Both the position numbers and the translations under genes were made by a program. Positions 42,066 through 49,799 of a stretch of 64,000 nt of DNA are shown here, in pieces. The notes below the pieces were generated by a model that searched no databases, was not told the origin of the DNA, and saw only the letters and a program-made list of their open reading frames with translations. Position 1 is the first letter of the stretch. Each line of letters begins with the position of its first letter. Origin of the DNA: Micromonospora costi (GTDB lineage: Bacteria; Actinomycetota; Actinomycetes; Mycobacteriales; Micromonosporaceae); contig NZ_RBAN01000003.1 of the NCBI RefSeq assembly GCF_003626655.1, positions 930,001 through 994,000 of the forward strand, read 5' to 3'.

Positions 42066-42788
42066 TCAGCCGCCGGTCACGGCGTCCGCGGCCCGGCGGC
42101 TCGCGCCACGGCGGGCGGCGCGCAGCGGGCGCGGGGTGACGATCCGCTCGACCAGCGCCAGCACCACCTCCACCAGCACGGCCAGACCCGCGACCAGCAG
42201 CCCGCCGGCCAGGATCTGCCCGCCACCGGCGGCGATGTCCAGCCCGAAGCCGGCGCGGATGATCTGGCCCAGCCCGCCGCCGTTGACGAACGAGGCCAGC
42301 GCGGCGGTCGCCACCACCTGCACGGTCGCCGTCCGGAACCCGGCCGCCAGGTACGGCACGGCGAGCGGCAGCTCCACCCGGCGCAGCACCTGCATCCCGG
42401 ACAGGCCCATGCCGCGTGCCGCGTCCCGGGCCTCCGGGTCGGCCTGGCGCACCCCCGTGTACGCGTTGGCGAGCAGCGGCGGCACCGCGAAGACGGCCAG
42501 CGCCACGATCACGGACGGCTTGCCGAACCCGAGGAAGGTCAGCGGCAGGATGGTGAGCAGGGCCAGCGTGGGGACCGCGAGGGTGACGTTGGCCACCAGC
42601 ACCACGAGGCCGCCGCCCCGGCCGGTGTGCCCGAGCCAGAGCCCGATCGGCCAGGCCACCAGGCAGCCCAGCGCCACGGCGGCCGCGGAGAGGACGAGGT
42701 GCTCGCCGAGCCGGTCCAGGACCCCGCCGGGGTTGGTCCAGTTCAGCGGGTCGTTGAGCCAGAGGTACGCCTGCTCGATGATGCTCAT
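42066..42788 (-). CDS. Osmoprotectant ABC transporter permease
   Basis: 240 aa, about five to six transmembrane helices, with the cytoplasmic EAA loop R-D-A-A-R-G-M-G-L-S-G-M-Q-V-L-R-R-V-E-L-P that contacts the ATPase. OpuCB/OpuCD (ProW) type. Start ATG 42788 overlaps the stop of the companion permease (ATGA). Confidence 0.9.
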   Translation of the reverse strand: MSIIEQAYLWLNDPLNWTNPGGVLDRLGEHLVLSAAAVALGCLVAWPIGLWLGHTGRGGGLVVLVANVTLAVPTLALLTILPLTFLGFGKPSVIVALAVFAVPPLLANAYTGVRQADPEARDAARGMGLSGMQVLRRVELPLAVPYLAAGFRTATVQVVATAALASFVNGGGLGQIIRAGFGLDIAAGGGQILAGGLLVAGLAVLVEVVLALVERIVTPRPLRAARRGASRRAADAVTGG

Positions 42789-43471
42789 GACGCCCTCCTC
42801 GCGAGCCAGGGGGTGAGCAGGCGGCCGATCCCGGCGAGGATCAGGTCCAGTACGAGGGCGAGCAGGACGCAGAGCACAGTCCCCGTCATGATCTGCGCCT
42901 TGAAGAAGTTGTTCTGGAAGCCGCCGAAGATCAGCTGGCCGAGCCCGCCGCGCCCCACCACCACGCCGACGGTGACCAGCGCCACGGTCGACACGGTGGC
43001 CAGCCGCAGGCCGGTGATGATCCCCGGCAGGGCCAGCGGAAGGTCGATCCGGAACAGCCGGGCCCACCGCCCGTACCCCATGCCCTCGGCCGCCTCGCGC
43101 ACCTCGGGCGGCACCTGGGTGAGCCCGGCCACCGAGTTCCGGACGATCACCAGCAGCGCGTAGAGCACCACCACGCTGAGCACGGTGACCGCGCCGATGC
43201 CCAGGTAGGGCGCGATGAACGCGAAGAGCGCCAGCGACGGGATCGTGTAGAACACCCCGGTGACGGCGAGGATCGGGCCGGCGAGGGGCCGGAACCAGTA
43301 CGCCGCCACGGCCAGCGGCACCGCGATCAGGGCGGCGATCAGCACGGCCCGGGCCGTGAGCGAGGCGTGGTCACGCAGCGCGGCGAGGATCGTGTCAGAG
43401 TTGTCCCGCACGTACTGCCAGGAGAACCACGGATTGCCCGGGTCGGCCCGGTAGCTCAGGCGGAAGGACAT
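42785..43471 (-). CDS. Osmoprotectant ABC transporter permease
   Basis: 228 aa, about five to six transmembrane helices, with EAA loop R-E-A-A-E-G-M-G-Y-G-R-W-A-R-L-F-R-I-D-L-P. It pairs with the 42066-42788 permease as a heterodimer. Start ATG 43471 lies only 2 bp from the divergent ATPase start. A -10 TAACGT (minus, 43478-43483) is exactly 6 nt upstream and falls inside the ATPase gene, so the message is probably leaderless. Confidence 0.9.
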   Translation of the reverse strand: MSFRLSYRADPGNPWFSWQYVRDNSDTILAALRDHASLTARAVLIAALIAVPLAVAAYWFRPLAGPILAVTGVFYTIPSLALFAFIAPYLGIGAVTVLSVVVLYALLVIVRNSVAGLTQVPPEVREAAEGMGYGRWARLFRIDLPLALPGIITGLRLATVSTVALVTVGVVVGRGGLGQLIFGGFQNNFFKAQIMTGTVLCVLLALVLDLILAGIGRLLTPWLARRAS

Positions 43472-43473
43472 AC

Positions 43474-44490
43474 GTGGACGTTACCCCGGACACCTCCGGC
43501 GCCGGTGGGCGCGCGACGGGCGATGCGGCGCGCGCGGCGTCGATCACCCTCGACGCGGTACGCAAGCGCTACCCGGACGGCACCGAGGCCGTACGCGGGC
43601 TGAGCCTCGAGATCAAGGCCGGTGAGCTGGTCGTGCTGATCGGGCCGTCCGGCTGCGGCAAGTCGACAGTGCTCCGGATGATCAACCGGCTGATCGAGCC
43701 CACCGGCGGCCGGATCCTGCTCGGCGACGAGGACGTCACGCAGGCCGACCCGGTGCGCCTGCGGCGGCGGATCGGCTACGTCATCCAGAACGTCGGGCTC
43801 TTCCCGCACCAGACGGTCCGGGCCAACGTGGCGACCGTCCCCCGCCTGCTCGGCTGGTCCCGGGACCGCAGCCGCGAGCGGGTGGACGAGCTGCTGGAGC
43901 TGGTCGGGCTCGACCCGGGCACGTTCGGCGGCCGCTACCCGCACGAGCTGTCCGGCGGGCAGCGGCAGCGGGTCGGGGTGGCCCGGGCACTCGCCGCCGA
44001 CCCCGTGGTGCTGCTCATGGACGAGCCGTTCTCCGCCGTCGACCCGATCGTCCGGACCCGGCTGCAGGAGGAGTTCCTGCGGTTGCAGGCCGAGGTGCGC
44101 AAGACCATCGTGCTGGTCACCCACGACCTCGACGAGGCGGTCCGGCTCGGCGACCGGATCGCGGTGCTCTCCGAGGGCGGTCACCTGGAGCAGTACGACT
44201 CCCCGGCGGCGCTGCTCGGCACGCCGGCCACGCCGTTCGTCCGCGAGTTCGTGGGCGCCGACCGGGGCATCCGGCGGCTGGTGGTCACACCGGTCGGCCG
44301 GGACGTGCTGGACCCGGTGCCCGCCGACGGCACCCCGGACGCGCCGGCCGTCCCGCTGGGCGGTTCGGCGTACGACGCGCTCGCCGTGATGCTCACGTCG
44401 GCCGCGGACCGCGTGGTGGTCACCGACGAGGGGCGACCGGTCGGCGTGCTCGACCGGCGGCGCCTGCTCGACCTCGGCCGGGCGGACTGA
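43474..44490 (+). CDS. Osmoprotectant ABC transporter ATP-binding protein
   Basis: 338 aa. Walker A G-P-S-G-C-G-K-S-T, Q-loop I-Q-N-V-G-L-F, signature L-S-G-G-Q-R-Q-R-V, Walker B L-L-M-D-E-P-F, His switch V-T-H-D. The C-terminal extension ends in a single CBS-like repeat (A-D-R-V-V-V-T-D-E-G-R-P-V-G-V-L-D); OpuA/OpuC ATPases use CBS domains to sense ionic strength. Start GTG 43474; its GGAAGG ribosome-binding site (43462-43467) lies within codons 2-4 of the divergent permease gene. Confidence 0.92.
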   Translation: MDVTPDTSGAGGRATGDAARAASITLDAVRKRYPDGTEAVRGLSLEIKAGELVVLIGPSGCGKSTVLRMINRLIEPTGGRILLGDEDVTQADPVRLRRRIGYVIQNVGLFPHQTVRANVATVPRLLGWSRDRSRERVDELLELVGLDPGTFGGRYPHELSGGQRQRVGVARALAADPVVLLMDEPFSAVDPIVRTRLQEEFLRLQAEVRKTIVLVTHDLDEAVRLGDRIAVLSEGGHLEQYDSPAALLGTPATPFVREFVGADRGIRRLVVTPVGRDVLDPVPADGTPDAPAVPLGGSAYDALAVMLTSAADRVVVTDEGRPVGVLDRRRLLDLGRAD

Positions 44491-44499
44491 GCCGACCGG

Positions 44500-45000
44500 T
44501 CAGGCCCGGCCGCCGAGGCTCGCCGTGCCGATGATCCAGCCGGTGAGGAACCCGTAGCTGGCGCCCGCGGCGGCCGTCTGCAACGCGGCGAGCAGCGACG
44601 GGCCCGGCCCGAGGAAGACCCCGAGCAGGCCGGCGAGCCCGCCCGCCAGGACGTACGCCGCCCAGCCGGAGAAGAACTGGCTGAGCCCGCCGGGCACGCG
44701 GGCCACCTGCGTGGCGGGCAGCAGGTAGAGCAGCCCCGCCGCGAAGATCAGCAGCAGGATGGCCCGCAGGTCGGCCGCGAGCACGCCGCCGGCCTGGTCG
44801 CCGGCGTCGAACCGCCAGGCCGGCCAGGCCAGCAGCCGCAGGTACCAGCCGCCGGCCGAGTTCGGGTCGGTGTGGGTGCCCGCCCAGCCGGTGAAGGCCG
44901 GGCTGCCGCAGACGGCCACGAGCACGAGCGCGGCGAGCGCGCCGGTGCCCGCCGCCGTGCCGTACCGGCTGATCGCGCCGGTCCGGTTGGTGAGCGCCAT
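44500..45000 (-). CDS. Hypothetical four-helix membrane protein
   Basis: 166 aa with about four transmembrane helices (A-L-A-A-L-V-L-V-A-V, A-I-L-L-L-I-F-A-A-G-L-L-Y-L-L, the Y-V-L-A-G-G-L-A-G-L-L-G-V-F region and the C-terminal one) and a Trp-rich extracytoplasmic loop (W-Y-L-R-L-L-A-W-P-A-W-R). Not recognised. It converges on the ABC ATPase gene with a 9-bp gap. Confidence 0.65.
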   Translation of the reverse strand: MALTNRTGAISRYGTAAGTGALAALVLVAVCGSPAFTGWAGTHTDPNSAGGWYLRLLAWPAWRFDAGDQAGGVLAADLRAILLLIFAAGLLYLLPATQVARVPGGLSQFFSGWAAYVLAGGLAGLLGVFLGPGPSLLAALQTAAAGASYGFLTGWIIGTASLGGRA

Positions 45001-45055
45001 GTTGTCGTCCGTTCCGGCCCGTCGTGCCGGGCCGCCCCGCCTCCGCGCGACCGCG

Positions 45056-45361
45056 TCAGTGCTTCATGAGGTAGTCGATGAAGGCGGCCCGCAGCAGCGG
45101 GGCCGACTCCTCGTACCCGTGGCCGGTCAGCTCGCGCCAGAGCGCGGCCGCCTCGTCGATGGTCGGCCCGACCGTGTTGGGCGCGCCGTCCAGAACGGTG
45201 GCCTCGTCGGCGTTCGGCAGGTGGCGCAGCACCGACCAGAAGAAGCCCACGTCACGCCGCTCCCGGGCGAGCCCGAACGCCCGCTCCCTCAGCTCCTCGG
45301 TGGACAGCGCGTCCAGTTCCTCGAACGAGCGGCCGGTCGGGGTGGCAGGTGTCTCGGTCAT
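45056..45361 (-). CDS. Hypothetical small soluble protein
   Basis: 101 aa, acidic, mostly helical (S-F-E-E-L-D-A-L-S-T-E-E-L-R-E-R-A-F-G-L-A-R-E-R-R-D). No signal or membrane segment; not recognised. Start ATG 45361 is preceded at 7 nt by TAGGCT without a ribosome-binding site, which also argues that the gene is real. Confidence 0.65.
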   Translation of the reverse strand: MTETPATPTGRSFEELDALSTEELRERAFGLARERRDVGFFWSVLRHLPNADEATVLDGAPNTVGPTIDEAAALWRELTGHGYEESAPLLRAAFIDYLMKH

Positions 45362-45368
45362 GCCGCCG

Positions 45369-45374
45369 AGCCTA
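45369..45374 (-). promoter_or_regulatory. Leaderless -10 box (TAGGCT)
   Basis: TAGGCT on the minus strand 7 nt before ATG 45361. Confidence 0.5.
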
Positions 45375-45416
45375 ACCGTCGAGATCACGTCCGGCCCGTC
45401 GGACGTGGCACGGGAC

Positions 45417-46631
45417 TCAGCGGTCGTCGTCCCACCGGCGCGGCTCGGTCTCCCACCGGGGCGTCCGCCACGGGTCCACCGGCGTCTCCGGCGAGGGGGT
45501 GGGCATGGCGGGCGGCCAGTCGTCGACGGGGCGCGGCCGGGGCATCTCCCAATCCGAGCCGATCGTGGTGGCGTCGGTGGCCGGTTCGGGGACGTCCGTG
45601 CCGGCCGAGCCGGGCCGGCCGTAGCGCTCGACGAGCCGCGTGACCACCAGCCCGACGCCGAGCGTCACGCCGCCGACCGCCCAGCGGCTCACCGACCAGC
45701 CGCGCGCCTCGGCGTACGTGAGGAACACCGCCACCAGGCCGACCGCGAACAGGGTGCCGAAGATGCCGCCGCGCCGGCCGTAGGCGCTGGTGCCGGCGAG
45801 CAGGGCCACACCGACCGCGACCACCGTCCAGTCGATCCCGGCGGTGGGCGCCACGGGACCGGTGCCGTTCGCCGCGATGAGGATGCCGGCCAGCGTGGCC
45901 AGCACGGTGGAGCAGACCAGCGCGCCCGCGGTGACCACGGCGGCGACTCCGCCGCGCCGCCGCGCCGGGTCGGCGACCGGACGGTACCGGCCGGCCAGCC
46001 GGCGGATCGCCCGGATCGCGCCGAACAGCCCGCCGAGCACGGCCACCGCGGCGAAGCCCGCGAACAGGTAGTAGGCGTGTCGGCGCGGGTCGTACTCGCC
46101 CTGCAGGAGCACGGGGGCGGACCGCCGCTCGATGTACACGACGACACCCGCCGCGCCGGCCAGGCTCGCCGCCCAACCCGGGACGTGCAGCACCACCACG
46201 GCGAGGGCCAGGAGCAGACCGGCCACGGCGGCCACCGCGGCGGCCGGCGCCACGGCGGCCACCACACCCCGGTCGCCCTGCTCGGCGAAGTGCAGCCCCG
46301 CGGCGACCGCGACCGGGCCGATGGCGAGGTTCACCGCGGCCGTACGCAGGCTCAGCCCGGCGGCGAGGGCGAGCAGGCCGAGCCCGGCCACGTCGACCAG
46401 GAGCGACCGCAGTCCGTCCCCGCGCAGGACGTCCGGGTCCTCCTGCCAGAGCAGCCAGGTGACGGCGGCCAGCCCGACCAGGAGCACCAACTCCCAGCCG
46501 AGGTGCACGCCCACGCGGTCACGGCCGGGCTCGCCGTGGTTCGGGTCGTCGAAGACGTTCTCGAGGACGGCGGCGGGCACCCCGGACGAGGGCTCGACCG
46601 ATCCGTTCGGGCCCGGTTCGTCGTACCGCAT
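45417..46631 (-). CDS. ABC-transporter-permease-like polytopic membrane protein
   Basis: 404 aa with ~9-10 transmembrane helices and helix-loop patterns of the branched-chain/sugar permease fold (V-P-G-W-A-A-S-L-A-G, V-V-A-V-G-V-A-L-L-A-G-T-S-A-Y-G-R-R-G-G-I-F-G). The N-terminal ~45 and C-terminal ~60 residues are acidic and Pro/Trp-rich and probably disordered. No ATPase or binding-protein gene accompanies it, so it may not be a true transporter subunit. Start ATG 46631 with GGGGAGG 7 nt upstream. Confidence 0.7.
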   Translation of the reverse strand: MRYDEPGPNGSVEPSSGVPAAVLENVFDDPNHGEPGRDRVGVHLGWELVLLVGLAAVTWLLWQEDPDVLRGDGLRSLLVDVAGLGLLALAAGLSLRTAAVNLAIGPVAVAAGLHFAEQGDRGVVAAVAPAAAVAAVAGLLLALAVVVLHVPGWAASLAGAAGVVVYIERRSAPVLLQGEYDPRRHAYYLFAGFAAVAVLGGLFGAIRAIRRLAGRYRPVADPARRRGGVAAVVTAGALVCSTVLATLAGILIAANGTGPVAPTAGIDWTVVAVGVALLAGTSAYGRRGGIFGTLFAVGLVAVFLTYAEARGWSVSRWAVGGVTLGVGLVVTRLVERYGRPGSAGTDVPEPATDATTIGSDWEMPRPRPVDDWPPAMPTPSPETPVDPWRTPRWETEPRRWDDDR

Positions 46632-46773
46632 GGCGCCGCCTCCCCTGGCCGCTCGTCCAGGTCCGACGCGCGGCGGACCGTCGGCGGGCCGTTGCTCTCC
46701 GGTCGGAGGCACCGTACCTGCGTCGAACGCCGTACGTAACCCCCCGGCCAGCGCCCGCCCGCGCCGCGGCAAC

Positions 46774-47313
46774 TCAGCGTTGGCCGGGGCGGCTCTCCCG
46801 CTCGTCGGGCTCGCGCTCGTCCTCCGGGCGCTTCGGCACCCGGCAGGACCGCTCCAGCCACAGGGCGGCGGCCACCAGGGCGAGGGAGGCGAGCAGGCCG
46901 CCGCCGGCGGGCGCCCGGTCCTCGATGGCGGCCCGCGTGGACTCGACGAAGAGCCAGGCGGTCAGGCCCGCGTAGAAGCCGGCGAAGATGGCGCCGGCCA
47001 GGGCGGATGCCTTCGCCAGCACCACGAACCGCGCGACCATGAGGGCGTTCACCGGCGCCCGGCCCGGCCGGCGGTCGATCCGGCCACGGGTGTTGATGGC
47101 GGCGTACCCCTCGAGGACGGCGAGCGCGGCCAGCGTGACCACCGGCAGCCAGGGCAGTCGGGGGATGCCGCTGTAGTAGAAGGTGCTGATCAGCAACCAG
47201 GCCACCGCGGCGGCGGCCAGACCGGCCACCACCAGGGTGGAGATCCGGGTCGGGCCCATCCGCGAGCGGTCCGGACCCGCCCCGCCGGGCGGTGGGGACT
47301 GCGCCTGCGTCAT
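46774..47313 (-). CDS. DUF3180 membrane protein
   Basis: 179 aa, four transmembrane helices, with the family pattern M-G-P-T-R-I-S-T-L-V-V-A-G, P-V-N-A-L-M-V-A-R and A-S-A-L-A-G-A-I-F-A-G-F-Y-A-G. DUF3180 genes are regularly the last member of actinobacterial folate operons, as here (after folK, 19-bp gap). Function unknown. Confidence 0.8.
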   Translation of the reverse strand: MTQAQSPPPGGAGPDRSRMGPTRISTLVVAGLAAAAVAWLLISTFYYSGIPRLPWLPVVTLAALAVLEGYAAINTRGRIDRRPGRAPVNALMVARFVVLAKASALAGAIFAGFYAGLTAWLFVESTRAAIEDRAPAGGGLLASLALVAAALWLERSCRVPKRPEDEREPDERESRPGQR

Positions 47314-47332
47314 GCCGGCCGGCTCCGCTGGG

Positions 47333-47860
47333 TCATGCCGTCGACTCTATCCCCAGATCCGGCCGGGGACGCAGTTCCAGCGCGTCGGCGGCGACCGGAC
47401 CAGCCGTGAGCAGGTCGGTCAGCCAGCCGTGGCCGGGCAGCCGGCCGTACGGCTGGATGTCGATCCACGGGCGCAGCACGAACGCCCGCAGGTGGGCGCG
47501 GGGGTGCGGCAGGGTCAGCTCCGGGTCGTCGCTGAGCACCGGCTCGTCGTCGTCGCCCCAGACCGCGATGACGTCCACGTCGAGGGTGCGGGGGCCGAAC
47601 CGCCGCTGCGGGTCGCGCGTCCGCCCGGCCGCGCGCTCCGCGGCCCGCGCGCGCTCCAGCCAGTCGTACGGTGTGGCGGCCGGGTCCTGGGCGAGCAGCA
47701 CCGCGTTGAGGTACGCGGGCTGGTCGGTGTCCCCCCACGGTGGAGTCTCGTAGACGCCGGAGACCACCAGCACGGCGTCACCCAGCGCGGCGACCGCGGA
47801 ACGCAGGTGGGCCAGCCGGTCGCCGAGGTTGCTGCCGAGGGAGAGGACGGCGCGGGTCAC
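47333..47860 (-). CDS. folK: 2-amino-4-hydroxy-6-hydroxymethyldihydropteridine pyrophosphokinase
   Basis: 175 aa. It pyrophosphorylates 6-hydroxymethyl-dihydropterin. Motifs: L-S-L-G-S-N-L-G-D-R at the start, R-R-F-G-P-R-T-L-D-V-D-V-I (two Mg-binding Asp) and L-P-H-P-R-A-H-L-R-A-F-V-L. Start GTG 47860 overlaps the folB stop (GTGA). Confidence 0.95.
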   Translation of the reverse strand: MTRAVLSLGSNLGDRLAHLRSAVAALGDAVLVVSGVYETPPWGDTDQPAYLNAVLLAQDPAATPYDWLERARAAERAAGRTRDPQRRFGPRTLDVDVIAVWGDDDEPVLSDDPELTLPHPRAHLRAFVLRPWIDIQPYGRLPGHGWLTDLLTAGPVAADALELRPRPDLGIESTA

Positions 47861-48222
47861 CGGGCACGCGTCCGGGTCATGGTGACGGCCACGTCGGTGA
47901 AGGTGTGCGGCACGGGGGCCTCCGGCTTGTGCACGGTCACCGTCGCGCTCCCCACGCGGGGGTCGGCCAGGCAGACCGCGAGCAGCCGGTCGGCGAGCGT
48001 CTCGATGAGGTTGACGGGCTCGCCCGTCACCACGGCGACCAGCCGCTCGGCCAGTTCGCCGTAGTGGACGGTGTCCGTCACGTCGTCCGACCGGGCCGCC
48101 GGCCCGAGGTCGAGGTCCAGCACCACGTCGACCACGAAGTCCTGCCCCTGGGCGCGTTCGAAGTCGTACACCCCGTGGCGGCCGTGGGCCCGCAGCCCGG
48201 TCAGCATGATGCGGTCGCTCAC
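47857..48222 (-). CDS. folB: Dihydroneopterin aldolase
   Basis: 121 aa. It cleaves dihydroneopterin to hydroxymethyl-dihydropterin. Motifs: G-V-Y-D-F-E-R-A-Q-G-Q-D-F (catalytic Glu), H-Y-G-E-L-A, L-I-E-T-L-A-D-R-L and V-T-V-H-K-P-E-A-P (catalytic Lys). Start GTG 48222 overlaps the folP stop (GTGA). The three fol genes therefore form a fully overlapping series. Confidence 0.95.
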   Translation of the reverse strand: MSDRIMLTGLRAHGRHGVYDFERAQGQDFVVDVVLDLDLGPAARSDDVTDTVHYGELAERLVAVVTGEPVNLIETLADRLLAVCLADPRVGSATVTVHKPEAPVPHTFTDVAVTMTRTRAR

Positions 48223-49115
48223 CGCTGCCCCTTCCCGGCGGCCACCGGCCGCGCCTCCGGCCCCGCGCCGGCCGTCGTCACCAGGCGCGGAGCGCCGGTG
48301 GCCCGCCAGACCGCGAGCGCGTCGGTGGTGGCCCGGACGTCGTGCACGCGTACCCCCCACGCGCCCGAGGCCACGGCGAGCACGCTGGTGGCCACGGTGG
48401 CGGCCTCCCGCTCTCCCGTCGGCCGTGGTGTGCCGTCCGGTGCGGCCAGCAGCCGGCCGAGGTACGACTTGCGGCTGGCGCCGAAGAGCAGCGGGTAGCC
48501 GAGGTCGAGCAGCTCGGGCAGGCGGGCGCTGAGCTGCCAGTTGTGCGTGGCGGTCTTGGCGAAGCCGAGCCCCGGGTCGATGACGATCCGGTCGGGGGCG
48601 ACACCGGCGCGCAGTGCCTCGTCGACCCGCTGGCCCAGCTCGGCCCGGACGTCGGCGACGACATCGGTGTAGACGGCCAGGTCGCGCATGCCCCGGGAGT
48701 GTCCCCGCCAGTGCATGAGCACCCACGGGCAGCCGGCGTCCCGGACCACGCGGGCCATGTCGGGGTCTGCCAGGCCGCCGGAGACGTCGTTGACCACGGT
48801 CGCGCCGGCGGCCAGCGCGGCATCCGCGACCCGCGCCCGGCTGGTGTCGATGCTGATCGGTACCCCGGCCGCGGCGAGCTCGCGGATGACCGGGACCACC
48901 CGGGCGGCCTCCGTCGCGGCGTCCACCCGGTCCGCGCCCGGCCGGGTGGACTCGCCGCCCACGTCGACGAGGTGCGCGCCCTCGTCGCGTAGTCGGACGC
49001 CGTGTCCGACGGCGGCGTCGAGGTCGGCGTACCGTCCGCCGTCGGAGAAGGAGTCGGGCGTGACGTTGAGGACGCCCATCACCACCGGGGCCGGGGCCCG
49101 TACCAGATCGGTCAC
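48219..49115 (-). CDS. folP: Dihydropteroate synthase
   Basis: 298 aa. It joins hydroxymethyl-dihydropterin pyrophosphate to p-aminobenzoate; target of sulfonamides. Motifs: M-G-V-L-N-V-T-P-D-S-F-S-D-G-G, G-G-E-S-T-R-P-G-A, I-D-T-S, N-D-V-S-G-G, I-D-P-G-L-G-F-A-K-T and G-A-S-R-K-S-Y-L-G. Start GTG 49115, -10 TACCGT exactly 6 nt upstream: leaderless. folE, usually just upstream, lies 13 kb away beyond the secretion-like cluster. Confidence 0.95.
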   Translation of the reverse strand: MTDLVRAPAPVVMGVLNVTPDSFSDGGRYADLDAAVGHGVRLRDEGAHLVDVGGESTRPGADRVDAATEAARVVPVIRELAAAGVPISIDTSRARVADAALAAGATVVNDVSGGLADPDMARVVRDAGCPWVLMHWRGHSRGMRDLAVYTDVVADVRAELGQRVDEALRAGVAPDRIVIDPGLGFAKTATHNWQLSARLPELLDLGYPLLFGASRKSYLGRLLAAPDGTPRPTGEREAATVATSVLAVASGAWGVRVHDVRATTDALAVWRATGAPRLVTTAGAGPEARPVAAGKGQR

Positions 49116-49121
49116 GACTAG

Positions 49122-49127
49122 ACGGTA
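49122..49127 (-). promoter_or_regulatory. folP: Leaderless -10 box of folP (TACCGT)
   Basis: TACCGT on the minus strand exactly 6 nt before GTG 49115. folP thus has its own promoter and does not depend on folE transcription. Confidence 0.55.
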
Positions 49128-49180
49128 CCGGTCGTCGGCGGGGCCTCCGCCGGCCCGGGTGGACCCCTCTCACACCACCC

Positions 49181-49210
49181 CTGACATGCACATTGGAACA
49201 GGTGTACGAT
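49181..49210 (+). promoter_or_regulatory. Promoter of the type-IV-secretion-like cluster
   Basis: -35 CTGACA (49181-49186), 18-nt spacer, -10 TACGAT (49205-49210). It is the best sigma70-type promoter in the 356-bp gap and reads into the cluster. The -10 and spacer are overlapped by an SOS-box-like dyad. Confidence 0.55.
49194..49209. promoter_or_regulatory. SOS (LexA) box-like operator over the cluster promoter
   Basis: TGGAAC-AGGT-GTACGA differs from the actinobacterial SOS box TCGAAC-N4-GTTCGA at one base in each half (10 of 12). It lies across the spacer and -10 of the cluster promoter, the position expected for repression. Confidence 0.5.
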
Positions 49211-49471
49211 CGGTCGTCCGGGTCGTATCGGGCAGCCTCTTCGCGGGTTGTCGCATTCCGGGGCGGCCCGTACGCTGTGGAATTGCCCAGCATCGAGATG
49301 GCGAAGCTTGGAGGGAGGGCCGAAGCGGGAGGAAATCGCCCAAAACTCGCCACGCTCCGTGGTGAGTAACGAGCGCAGGGTCAGCTGCGCTGCGCCCTAA
49401 CAGCACATTTCCCGCCAGGCTTGCCTATTGCACCGCCGCGGCGCCGCCGGCCGCGATTTGGGGAGGTTTCA
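49211..49471 (+). other. 260-nt structured untranslated leader of the secretion-like cluster
   Basis: Between the predicted transcription start and the first gene. It contains hairpins CTCGCCAC/GTGGTGAG (49346-49366, one G-U pair) and GCGCAG/CTGCGC (49373-49390), and a GC-rich dyad just before the ribosome-binding site. A 23-codon ORF (49298-49369) exists but lacks a ribosome-binding site. No known riboswitch is recognised. Confidence 0.4.
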
Positions 49472-49786
49472 GTGATCGCCATCGAGCTCATGGAGACGGC
49501 GTCCTCCGGCGTCGCCCACGCGCTCTCCGCCCTGGCGTCGACTCCACTCGCCGAGCCGGCGCCGAAGGGGATCGACACAGAGGGTGTCGTCACCTTCTTC
49601 GCCAGCAAGGTCGCGCCGATCCTGCTCGCCGTCCTCGGCGTCATCTTCATCGGCCGCGCCAGCCGCGGCGAGATCTCCAAGGTCCTGACCAGCTCCGCCA
49701 TCGCGATCGTGGGGCTGGCCTTCATCGCCGGAGCGGCCACACTCTTCTTCGTCGGCGACTACCTGATCGACCTGATCTTCGAATAG
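49472..49786 (+). CDS. Small two-helix membrane protein, VirB2-like
   Basis: 104 aa from GTG 49472, with GGGGAGG 5 nt upstream. An N-terminal amphipathic stretch with Ala-rich segment is followed by two transmembrane helices (A-P-I-L-L-A-V-L-G-V-I-F-I-G-R and I-A-I-V-G-L-A-F-I-A-G-A-A-T-L-F-F-V). Size, topology and position before VirB3- and VirB4-like genes match the VirB2/pilin or small channel component of type IV secretion systems, though sequence identity to characterised pilins is not claimed. Confidence 0.6.
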   Translation: MIAIELMETASSGVAHALSALASTPLAEPAPKGIDTEGVVTFFASKVAPILLAVLGVIFIGRASRGEISKVLTSSAIAIVGLAFIAGAATLFFVGDYLIDLIFE

Positions 49787-49799
49787 GCGCGGGCACGAC

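Noticed and set aside
49298..49369. 23-codon ORF in the leader of the secretion-like cluster
   Set aside because: No ribosome-binding site, no overlap with a neighbour and no recognisable sequence; mentioned only within the leader.
49211..49471. c-di-AMP (ydaO) riboswitch, suggested by the wall hydrolase gene downstream
   Set aside because: None of the conserved ydaO sequence blocks could be found, and the hydrolase is the sixth sizeable gene, not the first.
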